Source: Chlamydiales bacterium (GTDB lineage: Bacteria > Chlamydiota > Chlamydiia > Chlamydiales > JACKPQ01). From it: 64,000 nt of DNA. Made by a program: the position numbers and the translations under genes. The notes below the pieces were generated by a model. That model ran no database searches and was not told the DNA's origin. It saw nothing but the letters and a program-made list of their open reading frames with translations. Of this stretch, positions 1 to 7,265 are shown in pieces; the first letter of the stretch is position 1, and every line of letters starts with the position of its first letter. The stretch spans positions 434,001 to 498,000 of the forward strand of contig JACKPP010000002.1 in NCBI GenBank assembly GCA_024233455.1, read 5' to 3'.

Positions 1-2
1 AA

Positions 3-869
3 GCTACCGTAACTGTCGGTGTTGTCAGCGCTAAGGGACGCAATAATTTGCGTATTAACGACCTCGAAGACTTTATTCAGACTGATGCTGCCATCAATCC
101 TGGTAATTCAGGCGGGCCGCTACTCAATATCAACGGCGAAGTGATGGGCGTTAACGCCGCTATTGTTTCAAAATCTGGAGGATACATGGGCATTGGATTC
201 GCTATTCCTTCTCGCATGGCCCAACACGTAATGCAGCAGATCATTGAAAAAGGCATGGTCGATCGGGGCTTTATGGGAGTATCCTTGCAACCCCTTGATA
301 AAGACCTGGCAGAGGCGTTTGGCCTTGATCAAGCCCAAGGTGCAGTCATTGCCCAAGTTGTACCTGACTCACCAGCTAGCCAAGCGGGCTTGCAAGCTGG
401 CGATATTATCACCGCCTACAATGGCAAACCCGTCCAGTCGGCATCTTCCATTCGCAATGAAATTTCGATGATGAACCCTGGCACCACAGTCGATTTGACC
501 GTCAACCGCAACGGTCGAATCATGCACATTCCAGTCACTTTGGGAAGCCGCTCCGAAATTTCCGGTGACACTTCGGAATCAGCGCAAAAAATCGGAATTG
601 AGGTTGAAAACCTATCGCCGGAAATACGTCGAAAACTCAACCTATCTAGTGAGGATGAGGGCGTAGTAATTACCAGAGTTAAAGCCGGCTCTCTTGCGGC
701 CCAAGCTGGCATGCGACCCGGATTTCTCATCATTGCGGTTAACCATAAAAAAGTAGAAAGCGTCAAAGACTTCAATCAAGCCTTAGCCGAGATGCCAAGT
801 AAATCACGCGTGCTGATCCTCATCCGCCAAGGCCAGATGACCCGTTTTTACTCGTTAAAAGTGGATTAA
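3..869 (+). CDS. htrA: HtrA/DegP periplasmic serine protease, 3' part
   Basis: The 5' end is cut by the window edge; the frame is open from base 3. The visible part starts just before the active site: GNSGGP with the catalytic Ser, then the end of the trypsin-like domain. Two PDZ domains follow (about residues 95-185 and 200-285 of the visible part), with GDIITAYNGKPV and PGFLIIAVNHKKV as their carboxylate-loop regions. This is the usual protease-PDZ-PDZ layout of DegP, a periplasmic quality-control protease and chaperone. The TTG at 48 is only an internal codon, not a start. It ends 47 bp from the convergent ATPase gene. In chlamydiae htrA normally lies next to sucD, so the two genes between them here look like additions. 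Confidence 0.95.
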   Translation, partial: ATVTVGVVSAKGRNNLRINDLEDFIQTDAAINPGNSGGPLLNINGEVMGVNAAIVSKSGGYMGIGFAIPSRMAQHVMQQIIEKGMVDRGFMGVSLQPLDKDLAEAFGLDQAQGAVIAQVVPDSPASQAGLQAGDIITAYNGKPVQSASSIRNEISMMNPGTTVDLTVNRNGRIMHIPVTLGSRSEISGDTSESAQKIGIEVENLSPEIRRKLNLSSEDEGVVITRVKAGSLAAQAGMRPGFLIIAVNHKKVESVKDFNQALAEMPSKSRVLILIRQGQMTRFYSLKVD

Positions 870-883
870 AGCACCTACTTGAT

Positions 884-915
884 GATGCGTAGATGGCTTA
901 CCCCTTCTGCGCATC
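884..915. terminator. Weak hairpin between convergent genes
   Basis: GATGCGTAGA (884-893) can pair with TCTGCGCATC (906-915) over 10 positions including one G-T, with a 12-nt loop, in the 47-bp gap between the htrA stop and the stop of the convergent ATPase gene. There is no strong T-run, so this is only a possible shared terminator. Confidence 0.35.
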
Positions 916-916
916 T

Positions 917-2332
917 TCAGTTTATAAGCGCGGAGAAATTCACAATTTCGGCAAAGTAGCCTTGCTGGATAACCGAATCTGCAACGCCGTTGACATGAAT
1001 TAAAACTGGGCGAATGGAAAATCCTTTGGGAGTGCATAGCTTCTCTACTTTTTTCTTTACTTCTGGGATGATATGAGCAGGTATTTCCGAAGAGCTAAAT
1101 TTAATTTCGCAAAGATATAATGTTTTATAGCGCGTCTGAATGAGAAAATCTATCTGACACCCTTGCTGCCTGACGGTCTTTGATTGAAAGAAAGGATTAG
1201 CAGCTACCACCTCATTAGGAGGGACATTTAAAAGCTTATACAACTTCAAACGATTATTGATGACGAGATTTTCAAATTGCAATCCCATGATTGATAGCCA
1301 GTTGTGAGGTAAATGTATTATTTCTTGATTTTTTATTTTACGTTTATTCGGATCAATATACTTCAGATAAAATCGCACATAATTATCACTTAGTCTGTAA
1401 CGACTTAATTTTGATTCCTGTCCTTTTTGTAAATTCCATGTAAAATCTCTAGATAGAAAACCGGTCTGGCAAAGGTCATCCATATAGCTACTTAAGTCGC
1501 CTGATTTTTGCTTATTCAATGTTTTGGCAATCTCGATGAGTGATTTTGGGCCGTCTACCAGCTTTTTCACAATTTGCTTGTAAACAGCGTTTCTTCTTGA
1601 GAATAGATCTGAAAAAATCTGATCGAATTCATTAAATAACAGTCCCTCAGGTTGAAAGCATAACCTCCGAATATTTTCTTCAGCGGTTAACCGTGGTTGA
1701 ATTTCTTCTAAGTACCTAGGAATACCTCCGGTAATGCCTAACACTTTAAATATTTCATAGGGTGAAACTTGTATTTGTCCATCCCAAAAAGCATGACAGT
1801 CCTCTAATGGAAGCTCCTTTAAATCCATAATGCGAGAAATGCGTCCCAAAAATCCAGTGCTGGAAATAATATTTTGTTCAATCCATGTGGAATGAGATCC
1901 AGATAAAATTAACATTAATTTAGGGTTTTGACTAAAATATTGATCCCAAATAATTTTAAGTTTACCTAAAAAATCTGGATCTTTAGATCCCATCCAAGAA
2001 ATTTCATCTAAAACGATGAGCACAGATCCCTGCTTACAACTTTCCGCTAAACTCCAAAAAAGATCTCCCCAATCACCAGTTCGTAAAACCGGTATTTTAT
2101 ATCGATAGAGTTGCAATTCAAACTCTTCTTGTTCTTTTTTGGCCGAAATATTTGGCCTTGGTGGAAGACCTGTAAATAGCAAAGCCCGGTCAAAATTGTG
2201 ACTAAATTCGTGCGCTAATCGACTTTTGCCAATCCTACGACGGCCTTTAATCACCACCAAGCTAGAGCCCTGTTTCTTCTGTTGCTCTCTTAGAATTGCT
2301 AGCTCTCTTTGTCTACCTACAAACCGTTTCAT
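917..2332 (-). CDS. AAA/STAND-type ATPase with winged helix and PD-(D/E)XK-like C-terminus (DUF234-type)
   Basis: A 471-residue ATPase of the 'archaeal ATPase' family. In order: RQREL box at the N-terminus, Walker A GRRRIGKS (about residues 30-37), Walker B VLIVLDEIS, a winged-helix segment (about 255-305, around IAKTLNKQKSGDLSSYMDD), and a C-terminal domain with QIDFLI...LYLCEIKF, the D...ExK pattern of PD-(D/E)XK nucleases. The role is unknown; related families are suspected mobile or defence/regulatory genes. The start was set at the ATG at 2332 because MKRFVGRQREL is the family N-terminus; an in-frame GTG lies further up. Two 32-bp palindromes lie directly upstream and overlap the likely promoter. 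It sits between sucD and htrA, which are usually close in chlamydiae, so it is probably acquired. A second, divergent gene of the same architecture lies at 23334. Confidence 0.85.
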   Translation of the reverse strand: MKRFVGRQRELAILREQQKKQGSSLVVIKGRRRIGKSRLAHEFSHNFDRALLFTGLPPRPNISAKKEQEEFELQLYRYKIPVLRTGDWGDLFWSLAESCKQGSVLIVLDEISWMGSKDPDFLGKLKIIWDQYFSQNPKLMLILSGSHSTWIEQNIISSTGFLGRISRIMDLKELPLEDCHAFWDGQIQVSPYEIFKVLGITGGIPRYLEEIQPRLTAEENIRRLCFQPEGLLFNEFDQIFSDLFSRRNAVYKQIVKKLVDGPKSLIEIAKTLNKQKSGDLSSYMDDLCQTGFLSRDFTWNLQKGQESKLSRYRLSDNYVRFYLKYIDPNKRKIKNQEIIHLPHNWLSIMGLQFENLVINNRLKLYKLLNVPPNEVVAANPFFQSKTVRQQGCQIDFLIQTRYKTLYLCEIKFSSSEIPAHIIPEVKKKVEKLCTPKGFSIRPVLIHVNGVADSVIQQGYFAEIVNFSALIN

Positions 2333-2338
2333 AGTTAT

Positions 2339-2367
2339 ATGGTACCAAAAACGCCTCACCAAATCAA
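2339..2367 (-). promoter_or_regulatory. Possible promoter of the ATPase gene, overlapping palindrome copy 1
   Basis: On the minus strand TTGATT (2362-2367) is followed by 17 bp and TACCAT (2339-2344), then six bases and the ATG. The -35-like box lies inside palindrome copy 1, as expected if a repressor binding the palindrome blocked RNA polymerase. The -10 match is only 4 of 6. Confidence 0.35.
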
Positions 2368-2386
2368 CATTTGTCTATTTGGTGAG
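2355..2386. repeat. 32-bp palindrome, copy 1, upstream of ATPase gene
   Basis: Imperfect palindrome with a 2-bp centre: left arm CTCACCAAATCAACA, right arm reverse complement CTCACCAAATAGACA (13 of 15 match; the outer 10 bp are perfect). It is identical over 32 bp to copy 2. It begins 22 bp upstream of the ATPase start codon. Confidence 0.9.
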
Positions 2387-2404
2387 GATAAATAAATCAT
2401 CAAA

Positions 2405-2444
2405 AAGTCTCACCAAATCAACATTTGTCTATTTGGTGAGACTT
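2405..2444. repeat. Palindrome, copy 2, upstream of ATPase gene
   Basis: The core 2409-2440 is identical to copy 1; the pairing extends outward to 14 perfect base pairs (AAGTCTCACCAAAT) around a 12-nt central loop. The two cores are separated by 22 bp, centre to centre 54 bp (about five helical turns), a spacing compatible with cooperative protein binding or looping. Confidence 0.9.
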
Positions 2445-2475
2445 GTAAATCTACAACTTATTAACTGTAAGTATT

Positions 2476-3609
2476 TTATAAATCTTGAATGAACTTTTGG
2501 AATTCTGTATGCGTGCGAATGGAATCAAAAGCTGGATCTTCTACGACCGCAGCAAGATTTTCTAAACCGCAGTCTTGTGCTGATTGCAACCAACCAATCG
2601 ATGGTGTGACCTGGTTTTGATGAGCAGCTGCCATGGCATTGTAAAGAGCCACTTGCGGATCTTGCACCTGCTGAAAGCAGTCCACTCCTACTTCTAAAAC
2701 CAAGGCAAAATCCCCTTGTTCAAAAGCTGCTTTATGCAATAGAAAACGCGCTGGAGGAGAAAGGTCGTCTTTGAGCGGTTTTAGTAACCCATAGACCGCC
2801 TCAAAGTTATTTTCTTCAAATCGAATTTGCGCTAGCACTTCAGAGGCCCTTTGAAAAGCGATACCCGATCCGGTGCGCCGGATCAAATCTTCAAGCAGCG
2901 GAATTGCCTGGGCTTTCTTATTTTCAGAAAGCAGCTTTTCAATCTCTTCACTTTCTGAAATCACGGCCACATCCCGATCTTTTTCGGTCATATTTTTTGC
3001 GCGCCTATAGATTTCAAAGCTTTGAAAAGCAAAAAGCATAAAGAAGGCTCCCAGTAGGAAAAAACCTATAATGAAGGCCGCGGTTGCTGCGCCAAAGCCA
3101 AAGACCATGCCAACAATCAGCGCATAGCGAAACCCTTTTGAGCCAAAAATCGATTCAAGCACGATGCGCAGTAGCTGCCCGCCGTCGAGAGGAAAAACCG
3201 GAATTAAGTTAAAAATAGTCCAAAATAGGTTCACCACCTGCATGATTTTGAAAACCGTATGCAGCGTGCCCTCTGTAAAAACCGTCAACAGCAGCGTAGA
3301 GAGCAAAAAAAGGCCAAATCCAAACAGAGGACCATCCAACACCACGATGAATTCTTTCCACTTGGGAAGACGAGGACCTTCTGGATAGGTCAAGCCACCA
3401 AAGGCAATGAACTCAATGCGCGGCCTTTGTCCAAAGGCTTTAGCTGTGAGCGCATGGCCCATCTCATGCACCAAAATCGAGACGAAGATAATACCGATCC
3501 AGATAAGAGTGCCAATTAGCGAAAAACTATTGATAAATCCAATGATGCCAGCGGTGATCCAAAACGCAAAGTGGATCGTAATGGGAATGGGCCCTTTGAT
3601 TTGGATCAC
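2476..3609 (-). CDS. M50 site-2-protease-type membrane metalloprotease with TPR-like tail
   Basis: A 377-residue multi-pass membrane protein. HEMGH (about residues 49-53) supplies the zinc ligands and catalytic Glu of family M50. The second zinc motif is NLIPVFPLDGGQ (about 136-147), with the Asp ligand in PLDGG. This is the SpoIVFB/site-2 protease fold, which cuts substrates within or near the membrane. The last 170 residues are cytoplasmic helical repeats resembling TPRs, possibly for substrate recruitment. Its ATG overlaps the sucD stop (ATGA), so it is translated with the sucC-sucD operon. The physiological substrate cannot be told from the sequence. Confidence 0.85.
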   Translation of the reverse strand: MIQIKGPIPITIHFAFWITAGIIGFINSFSLIGTLIWIGIIFVSILVHEMGHALTAKAFGQRPRIEFIAFGGLTYPEGPRLPKWKEFIVVLDGPLFGFGLFLLSTLLLTVFTEGTLHTVFKIMQVVNLFWTIFNLIPVFPLDGGQLLRIVLESIFGSKGFRYALIVGMVFGFGAATAAFIIGFFLLGAFFMLFAFQSFEIYRRAKNMTEKDRDVAVISESEEIEKLLSENKKAQAIPLLEDLIRRTGSGIAFQRASEVLAQIRFEENNFEAVYGLLKPLKDDLSPPARFLLHKAAFEQGDFALVLEVGVDCFQQVQDPQVALYNAMAAAHQNQVTPSIGWLQSAQDCGLENLAAVVEDPAFDSIRTHTEFQKFIQDL

Positions 3610-4478
3610 GAAAGAGCCCGCTGCATAGCCTGACCCATTTCGGCTGGGCTATCAGCCACGACAACTCCGGCTTTTTTTAGAGCGGCAATTTTATCTTGAG
3701 CAGTCCCCTTACCGCCAGAGACAATCGCTCCAGCATGCCCCATGCGACGTCCCGGAGGCGCGGTCACTCCTGCGATGAATGACGCCACAGGTTTAGAGCA
3801 GTTTTTGGCAATCCACTCTGCGGCCTCATCTTCAGCGCTACCCCCGATTTCTCCAATCATCAAAATGCCTTTGGTGTCGGGATCTTTTTCAAATAGCTTT
3901 AGCACGTCGATAAAATTGGTTCCATTGAGCGGATCACCACCGATACCTACACATGATGACTGCCCAAGGTTCAGCTGGGTTGTTTGCCATACCGCCTCAT
4001 AGGTCAATGTTCCCGAGCGGGACACAATCCCAATTTTACCTTTCTGGTGGATATAACCTGGCATAATGCCAATCTTACATTCACCGGGAGTGATCACCCC
4101 AGGGCAATTAGGTCCAATGAGACGCGAGGTTTTAGAGGCCTTCATGACCTGACTAACCTCAATCATATCCCGAATGGGTATCCCCTCAGTGATACAGACA
4201 ATCAGAGGAATACCGGCATCTTCAGCTTCTAAAATTGCTTCTGCGGCAAATGGTGGTGGAACAAAAATAAGCGTTGCATCGGGTTTAACTTCTTTAACCG
4301 ATTGGGCCACCGTATCAAAAACCGGCAAGCCTAAGCATTCAGTGCCCCCTTTGCCTGGTGTCACGCCACCAACATAGGTCGAGCCATATTCCATTCCCTG
4401 CTGCGTGTGAAATTTTCCAGCCGTTCCGGTTATTCCCTGCGTGATCACACGCGTTTTTTTATTGATCAAGATACCCAT
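3606..4478 (-). CDS. sucD: Succinyl-CoA synthetase alpha subunit
   Basis: 290 residues. It catalyses the TCA step succinyl-CoA + ADP/GDP + Pi to succinate + ATP/GTP together with SucC. The N-terminal CoA-binding Rossmann region carries GITGTAGKFHTQ; the active-site phospho-histidine is in RMGHAGAIVSGGKGTAQ. The start was placed at MGILINKKTRV (4478), one base after the sucC stop, because the family begins there; upstream in-frame Met codons lie inside sucC. The length is normal for the family. Part of the sucC-sucD-M50 operon. Confidence 0.97.
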   Translation of the reverse strand: MGILINKKTRVITQGITGTAGKFHTQQGMEYGSTYVGGVTPGKGGTECLGLPVFDTVAQSVKEVKPDATLIFVPPPFAAEAILEAEDAGIPLIVCITEGIPIRDMIEVSQVMKASKTSRLIGPNCPGVITPGECKIGIMPGYIHQKGKIGIVSRSGTLTYEAVWQTTQLNLGQSSCVGIGGDPLNGTNFIDVLKLFEKDPDTKGILMIGEIGGSAEDEAAEWIAKNCSKPVASFIAGVTAPPGRRMGHAGAIVSGGKGTAQDKIAALKKAGVVVADSPAEMGQAMQRALS

Positions 4479-4479
4479 G

Positions 4480-5643
4480 CTATTTCTCCAATGCCGCAAC
4501 GGCTTTTTCTGCAGCATCACCTAAACTATCCGCAGCGATGATTTTGAGTCCTGATTCTTTGAGCAGTTTTTTGCCCGCATCGACATTGGTACCCTCTAGG
4601 CGCACCACAAGAGGCACTTTAACTGAGAGCTCATTAACAGCGCTGATTACCCCCTCGGCAATCGTGGCGCAATTCATGATCCCACCAAATATGTTGACCA
4701 AGATTGCCTTCACTTTGGGATCTTCCAAAATCAGTTTGAATCCAGCAGCCACAATTTCTTTGGTCGCGCTACCGCCTACATCCAAAAAGTTAGCAGGTTT
4801 GCCCCCGTAATGCTGGATGATATCCATGGTGGACATGGCCAGACCAGCGCCATTGACCATACACCCGATGTTGCCATCCAGAGCAATGTAGGCCAGATCG
4901 TATTTTTTAGCTCCTGCTTCTTGTGGCGAGACTTGAGTAGGATCATACATCTCTTGAATAGCTGGGTGGCGAAATAGAGCGTTATCATCAATTCCAAGTT
5001 TGGCATCGACACACCATAAATGCCCATCACCTGTTTCTACAAGCGGATTTACCTCGAGCATCTCGGCATCACACTCCATGAAAGCTTTGGCCAAGCCCGC
5101 TCCAATCTTACGCCCTTGTTTAGCTAAATCCCCTTTCCAGCCCATGAAATTACAAAGCTCTACCAAATGGTAGCTGCGCATTTTCCCATCTACGCTAATC
5201 GGCAGTTTTAAAATTTTTTCCGGATGTGTTTGAGCAATTTCTTCGATTTCCATCCCTCCTTCGGGAGAGGCAATCAACATGCCCCGCGCATTTTCCCGAT
5301 CGATAACCGCCCCTATGTAGTATTCTTTGGCAATATCAACAGGTCTAGCTATCATCACTTTTTGGGCGACAACACCTTGGGGTCCAGTTTGGTTATTGAC
5401 CATTTTCATCCCAAGCAGCGCTTCAGCATGCGACAAAATCTCCTCACGACTCTTGGCAAATTTGACTCCGCCAGCTTTACCTCGTCCGCCAGCATGCACC
5501 TGGATTTTCACAATTGCTTGAGTAAGACCCAACTCATCTATAATTTTTTTCACATCGCTTAAACTGCTAGCTACGCCTGACTCTGGAATCGGCAAACCGA
5601 ACTTGGCCAAAATTTCTTTGGCTTGGTACTCATGAAGGTTCAT
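4480..5643 (-). CDS. sucC: Succinyl-CoA synthetase beta subunit
   Basis: 387 residues. ATP-grasp subunit that binds the nucleotide and succinate. Diagnostic stretches: MNLHEYQAKEILAKFG at the N-terminus, VHAGGRGKAGGVK, EVNPLVETGDG and VNIFGGIMNCATIA. The start at 5643 is preceded by a good ribosome-binding site (GGGGAG). It is the first gene of the minus-strand operon and is divergent from ftsY with only a few dozen bases between the two starts, so their promoters must overlap the coding ends. Confidence 0.97.
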   Translation of the reverse strand: MNLHEYQAKEILAKFGLPIPESGVASSLSDVKKIIDELGLTQAIVKIQVHAGGRGKAGGVKFAKSREEILSHAEALLGMKMVNNQTGPQGVVAQKVMIARPVDIAKEYYIGAVIDRENARGMLIASPEGGMEIEEIAQTHPEKILKLPISVDGKMRSYHLVELCNFMGWKGDLAKQGRKIGAGLAKAFMECDAEMLEVNPLVETGDGHLWCVDAKLGIDDNALFRHPAIQEMYDPTQVSPQEAGAKKYDLAYIALDGNIGCMVNGAGLAMSTMDIIQHYGGKPANFLDVGGSATKEIVAAGFKLILEDPKVKAILVNIFGGIMNCATIAEGVISAVNELSVKVPLVVRLEGTNVDAGKKLLKESGLKIIAADSLGDAAEKAVAALEK

Positions 5644-5667
5644 TTTTACTCCCCTATTTATTATGAT
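5639..5667 (+). promoter_or_regulatory. Possible ftsY promoter
   Basis: TTCATT (5639-5644), 17 bp, TATGAT (5662-5667), then seven bases and the ATG at 5675. The -35 box is weak. If used, transcription would begin at or next to the AUG. Confidence 0.3.
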
Positions 5668-5674
5668 AAGTAAC

Positions 5675-6580
5675 ATGATTAAGGCATTTTTTCAAAACTT
5701 CAAAAAAGCGCTAACCAAAACGCGCTCAAAATTTACCGATAAGATCTTTGCCCTTTTTGGCCAACCGATCGATCAGGAAACCGAAAGCCAGCTCGAAGAA
5801 ATCCTCTATGAGGCCGATCTGGGCTCAGAGCTTGTCGAATCTTTCATGGAAGCTGTTCGCCCCATGCTCCGCTCCAAACAATCGGTGAGCCCCGACACGA
5901 TTCTAGTAACCTTGCGCGCTCTTGCTGAAAAGCTGATCGTTGAGCCACCTCCCATAAAAGCCGGACACCCTCACGTTATCCTCATGATCGGCGTCAATGG
6001 CAGTGGCAAAACCACCAGCTGCGCTAAACTGGCCAAAAAATACCAGGCCGAAGGAAAAAAAGTGCTGCTAGCTGCTGCCGACACCTTCCGCGCTGCGGCC
6101 ATCGATCAACTCCAAGCCTGGGCCCAAAAATTGAATATCGATATCGTCAAAGGGCAACCTGGAGGGGATCCTGCCGCAACCGTCTTTGACGCCATCGCCT
6201 CGGCCCAAGCCAGAGGCCATGACATTGTCATCGCCGATACTGCCGGTCGCCTACAATCCAAAACGGATTTAATGCGCGAGCTTGAAAAATTGCGGCGTGT
6301 GTGTCATAAAGCAGACCAGAGTGGACCACATGAAACCTTGCTTGTCCTCGATGCCACAACCGGCCAAAACGGGCTGGACCAAGCCGAAAGCTTCCACAAG
6401 GTCACGCCGCTAACCGGCATTGTCCTAACCAAGCTTGACGGCTCGGCCAAAGGGGGGATTGTGCTAGCCATTGCTAAAAGTTTAAAGTTACCCATTCGCT
6501 ACGTTGGAATTGGGGAAGGTGCCGATGATTTTGCTGACTTTGACCAAAAGAGTTTTCTAGATGCCCTCTTTGCGCGCTGA
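5675..6580 (+). CDS. ftsY: Signal recognition particle receptor FtsY
   Basis: About 301 residues. GTPase receptor that docks SRP-ribosome complexes at the inner membrane. N-domain helices (residues 1-85) are followed by the NG GTPase: GVNGSGKTTSCAKLA (G1), DTFRAAAIDQL (G2), DTAGR (G3), TKLDGSAKGG (G4). The acidic A-domain of E. coli FtsY is absent, as in other short FtsYs. MIKAFFQNFKKAL at 5675 matches the expected N-terminus; an alternative in-frame ATG lies at 5663. No ribosome-binding site is visible for either. The gene following it overlaps by 20 bp. Confidence 0.95.
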   Translation: MIKAFFQNFKKALTKTRSKFTDKIFALFGQPIDQETESQLEEILYEADLGSELVESFMEAVRPMLRSKQSVSPDTILVTLRALAEKLIVEPPPIKAGHPHVILMIGVNGSGKTTSCAKLAKKYQAEGKKVLLAAADTFRAAAIDQLQAWAQKLNIDIVKGQPGGDPAATVFDAIASAQARGHDIVIADTAGRLQSKTDLMRELEKLRRVCHKADQSGPHETLLVLDATTGQNGLDQAESFHKVTPLTGIVLTKLDGSAKGGIVLAIAKSLKLPIRYVGIGEGADDFADFDQKSFLDALFAR

Positions 6581-7265
6581 ACTCAAAGAACTCACCGCTG
6601 CAACCCTTTCCCATGTCAGAGAACTTAGCCTAGACACAACCTCGATTTTCACCTATGATCCTCCACCCAAAATACCAACCCCTCCTCCAGAAAAAATCCA
6701 GGTTAAAAAACCGGATCCCATTCCAAAATCTGAGCCTGCTGCAGCCCAACCCAAAATTGAGCTTCAGCCCATCATACCCCAAGCCACACTTCCCACAACC
6801 GACATGAAAAGCCTCATTGCAGCCCTCGGCATTCCCATCATTGATGAGCCCCCGTCTGACAGCCGAGCCAAACGGATCAAAAATGCTTGGAAACAGCGCC
6901 AAGTCAACGTGGCCATTTTAGTCGACAAAGTCGAAGGACCTGTCCGCACTCTCCTTTTGAACATAGCAAGAGCCATTGATACCCTCATCGCCCCTTGCAA
7001 GGTCATCACTACCACGCGTCACGAGCAAGAAAACACCTGGGATATCTTTCTAGCGTCCGATGAGCTCAAACACATCATCGCACCGGACACCATCCTCACC
7101 GGCAATCTGCTCAAACACCTCCACGAACTGCCCGAACAAAACAAACGCACCCTAGGTAACAAACCTTTGATTCTCCTGCCAGATTTAACGCTCTACCTCA
7201 AAGATCCCCTCCTAAAAGCATCCCTTTGGAAAACGCTATGCGTCCTGTTGTCTCGGTCCTCTTAG
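6561..7265 (+). CDS. Proline-rich hypothetical protein between ftsY and priA
   Basis: 234 residues of unknown function. A short N-terminal helix, then a proline/lysine-rich stretch (about residues 33-80, with repeated PPP, PTPPPEK and KKPDPIPK), then a folded C-terminal part. Two segments of that part (VDKVEGPVRTLLLNIARAID and the conserved-looking ILTGNLLKHLHEL) could bind a partner. It overlaps ftsY by 20 bp and priA by 28 bp, so the three are translationally coupled and a DNA replication or secretion link is possible but unproven. Confidence 0.75.
   Translation: MPSLRAELKELTAATLSHVRELSLDTTSIFTYDPPPKIPTPPPEKIQVKKPDPIPKSEPAAAQPKIELQPIIPQATLPTTDMKSLIAALGIPIIDEPPSDSRAKRIKNAWKQRQVNVAILVDKVEGPVRTLLLNIARAIDTLIAPCKVITTTRHEQENTWDIFLASDELKHIIAPDTILTGNLLKHLHELPEQNKRTLGNKPLILLPDLTLYLKDPLLKASLWKTLCVLLSRSS

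Noticed and set aside
3164..3519. Plus-strand frames in the M50 protease gene
   Set aside because: Shadows of the M50/sucD coding strand; no family pattern.
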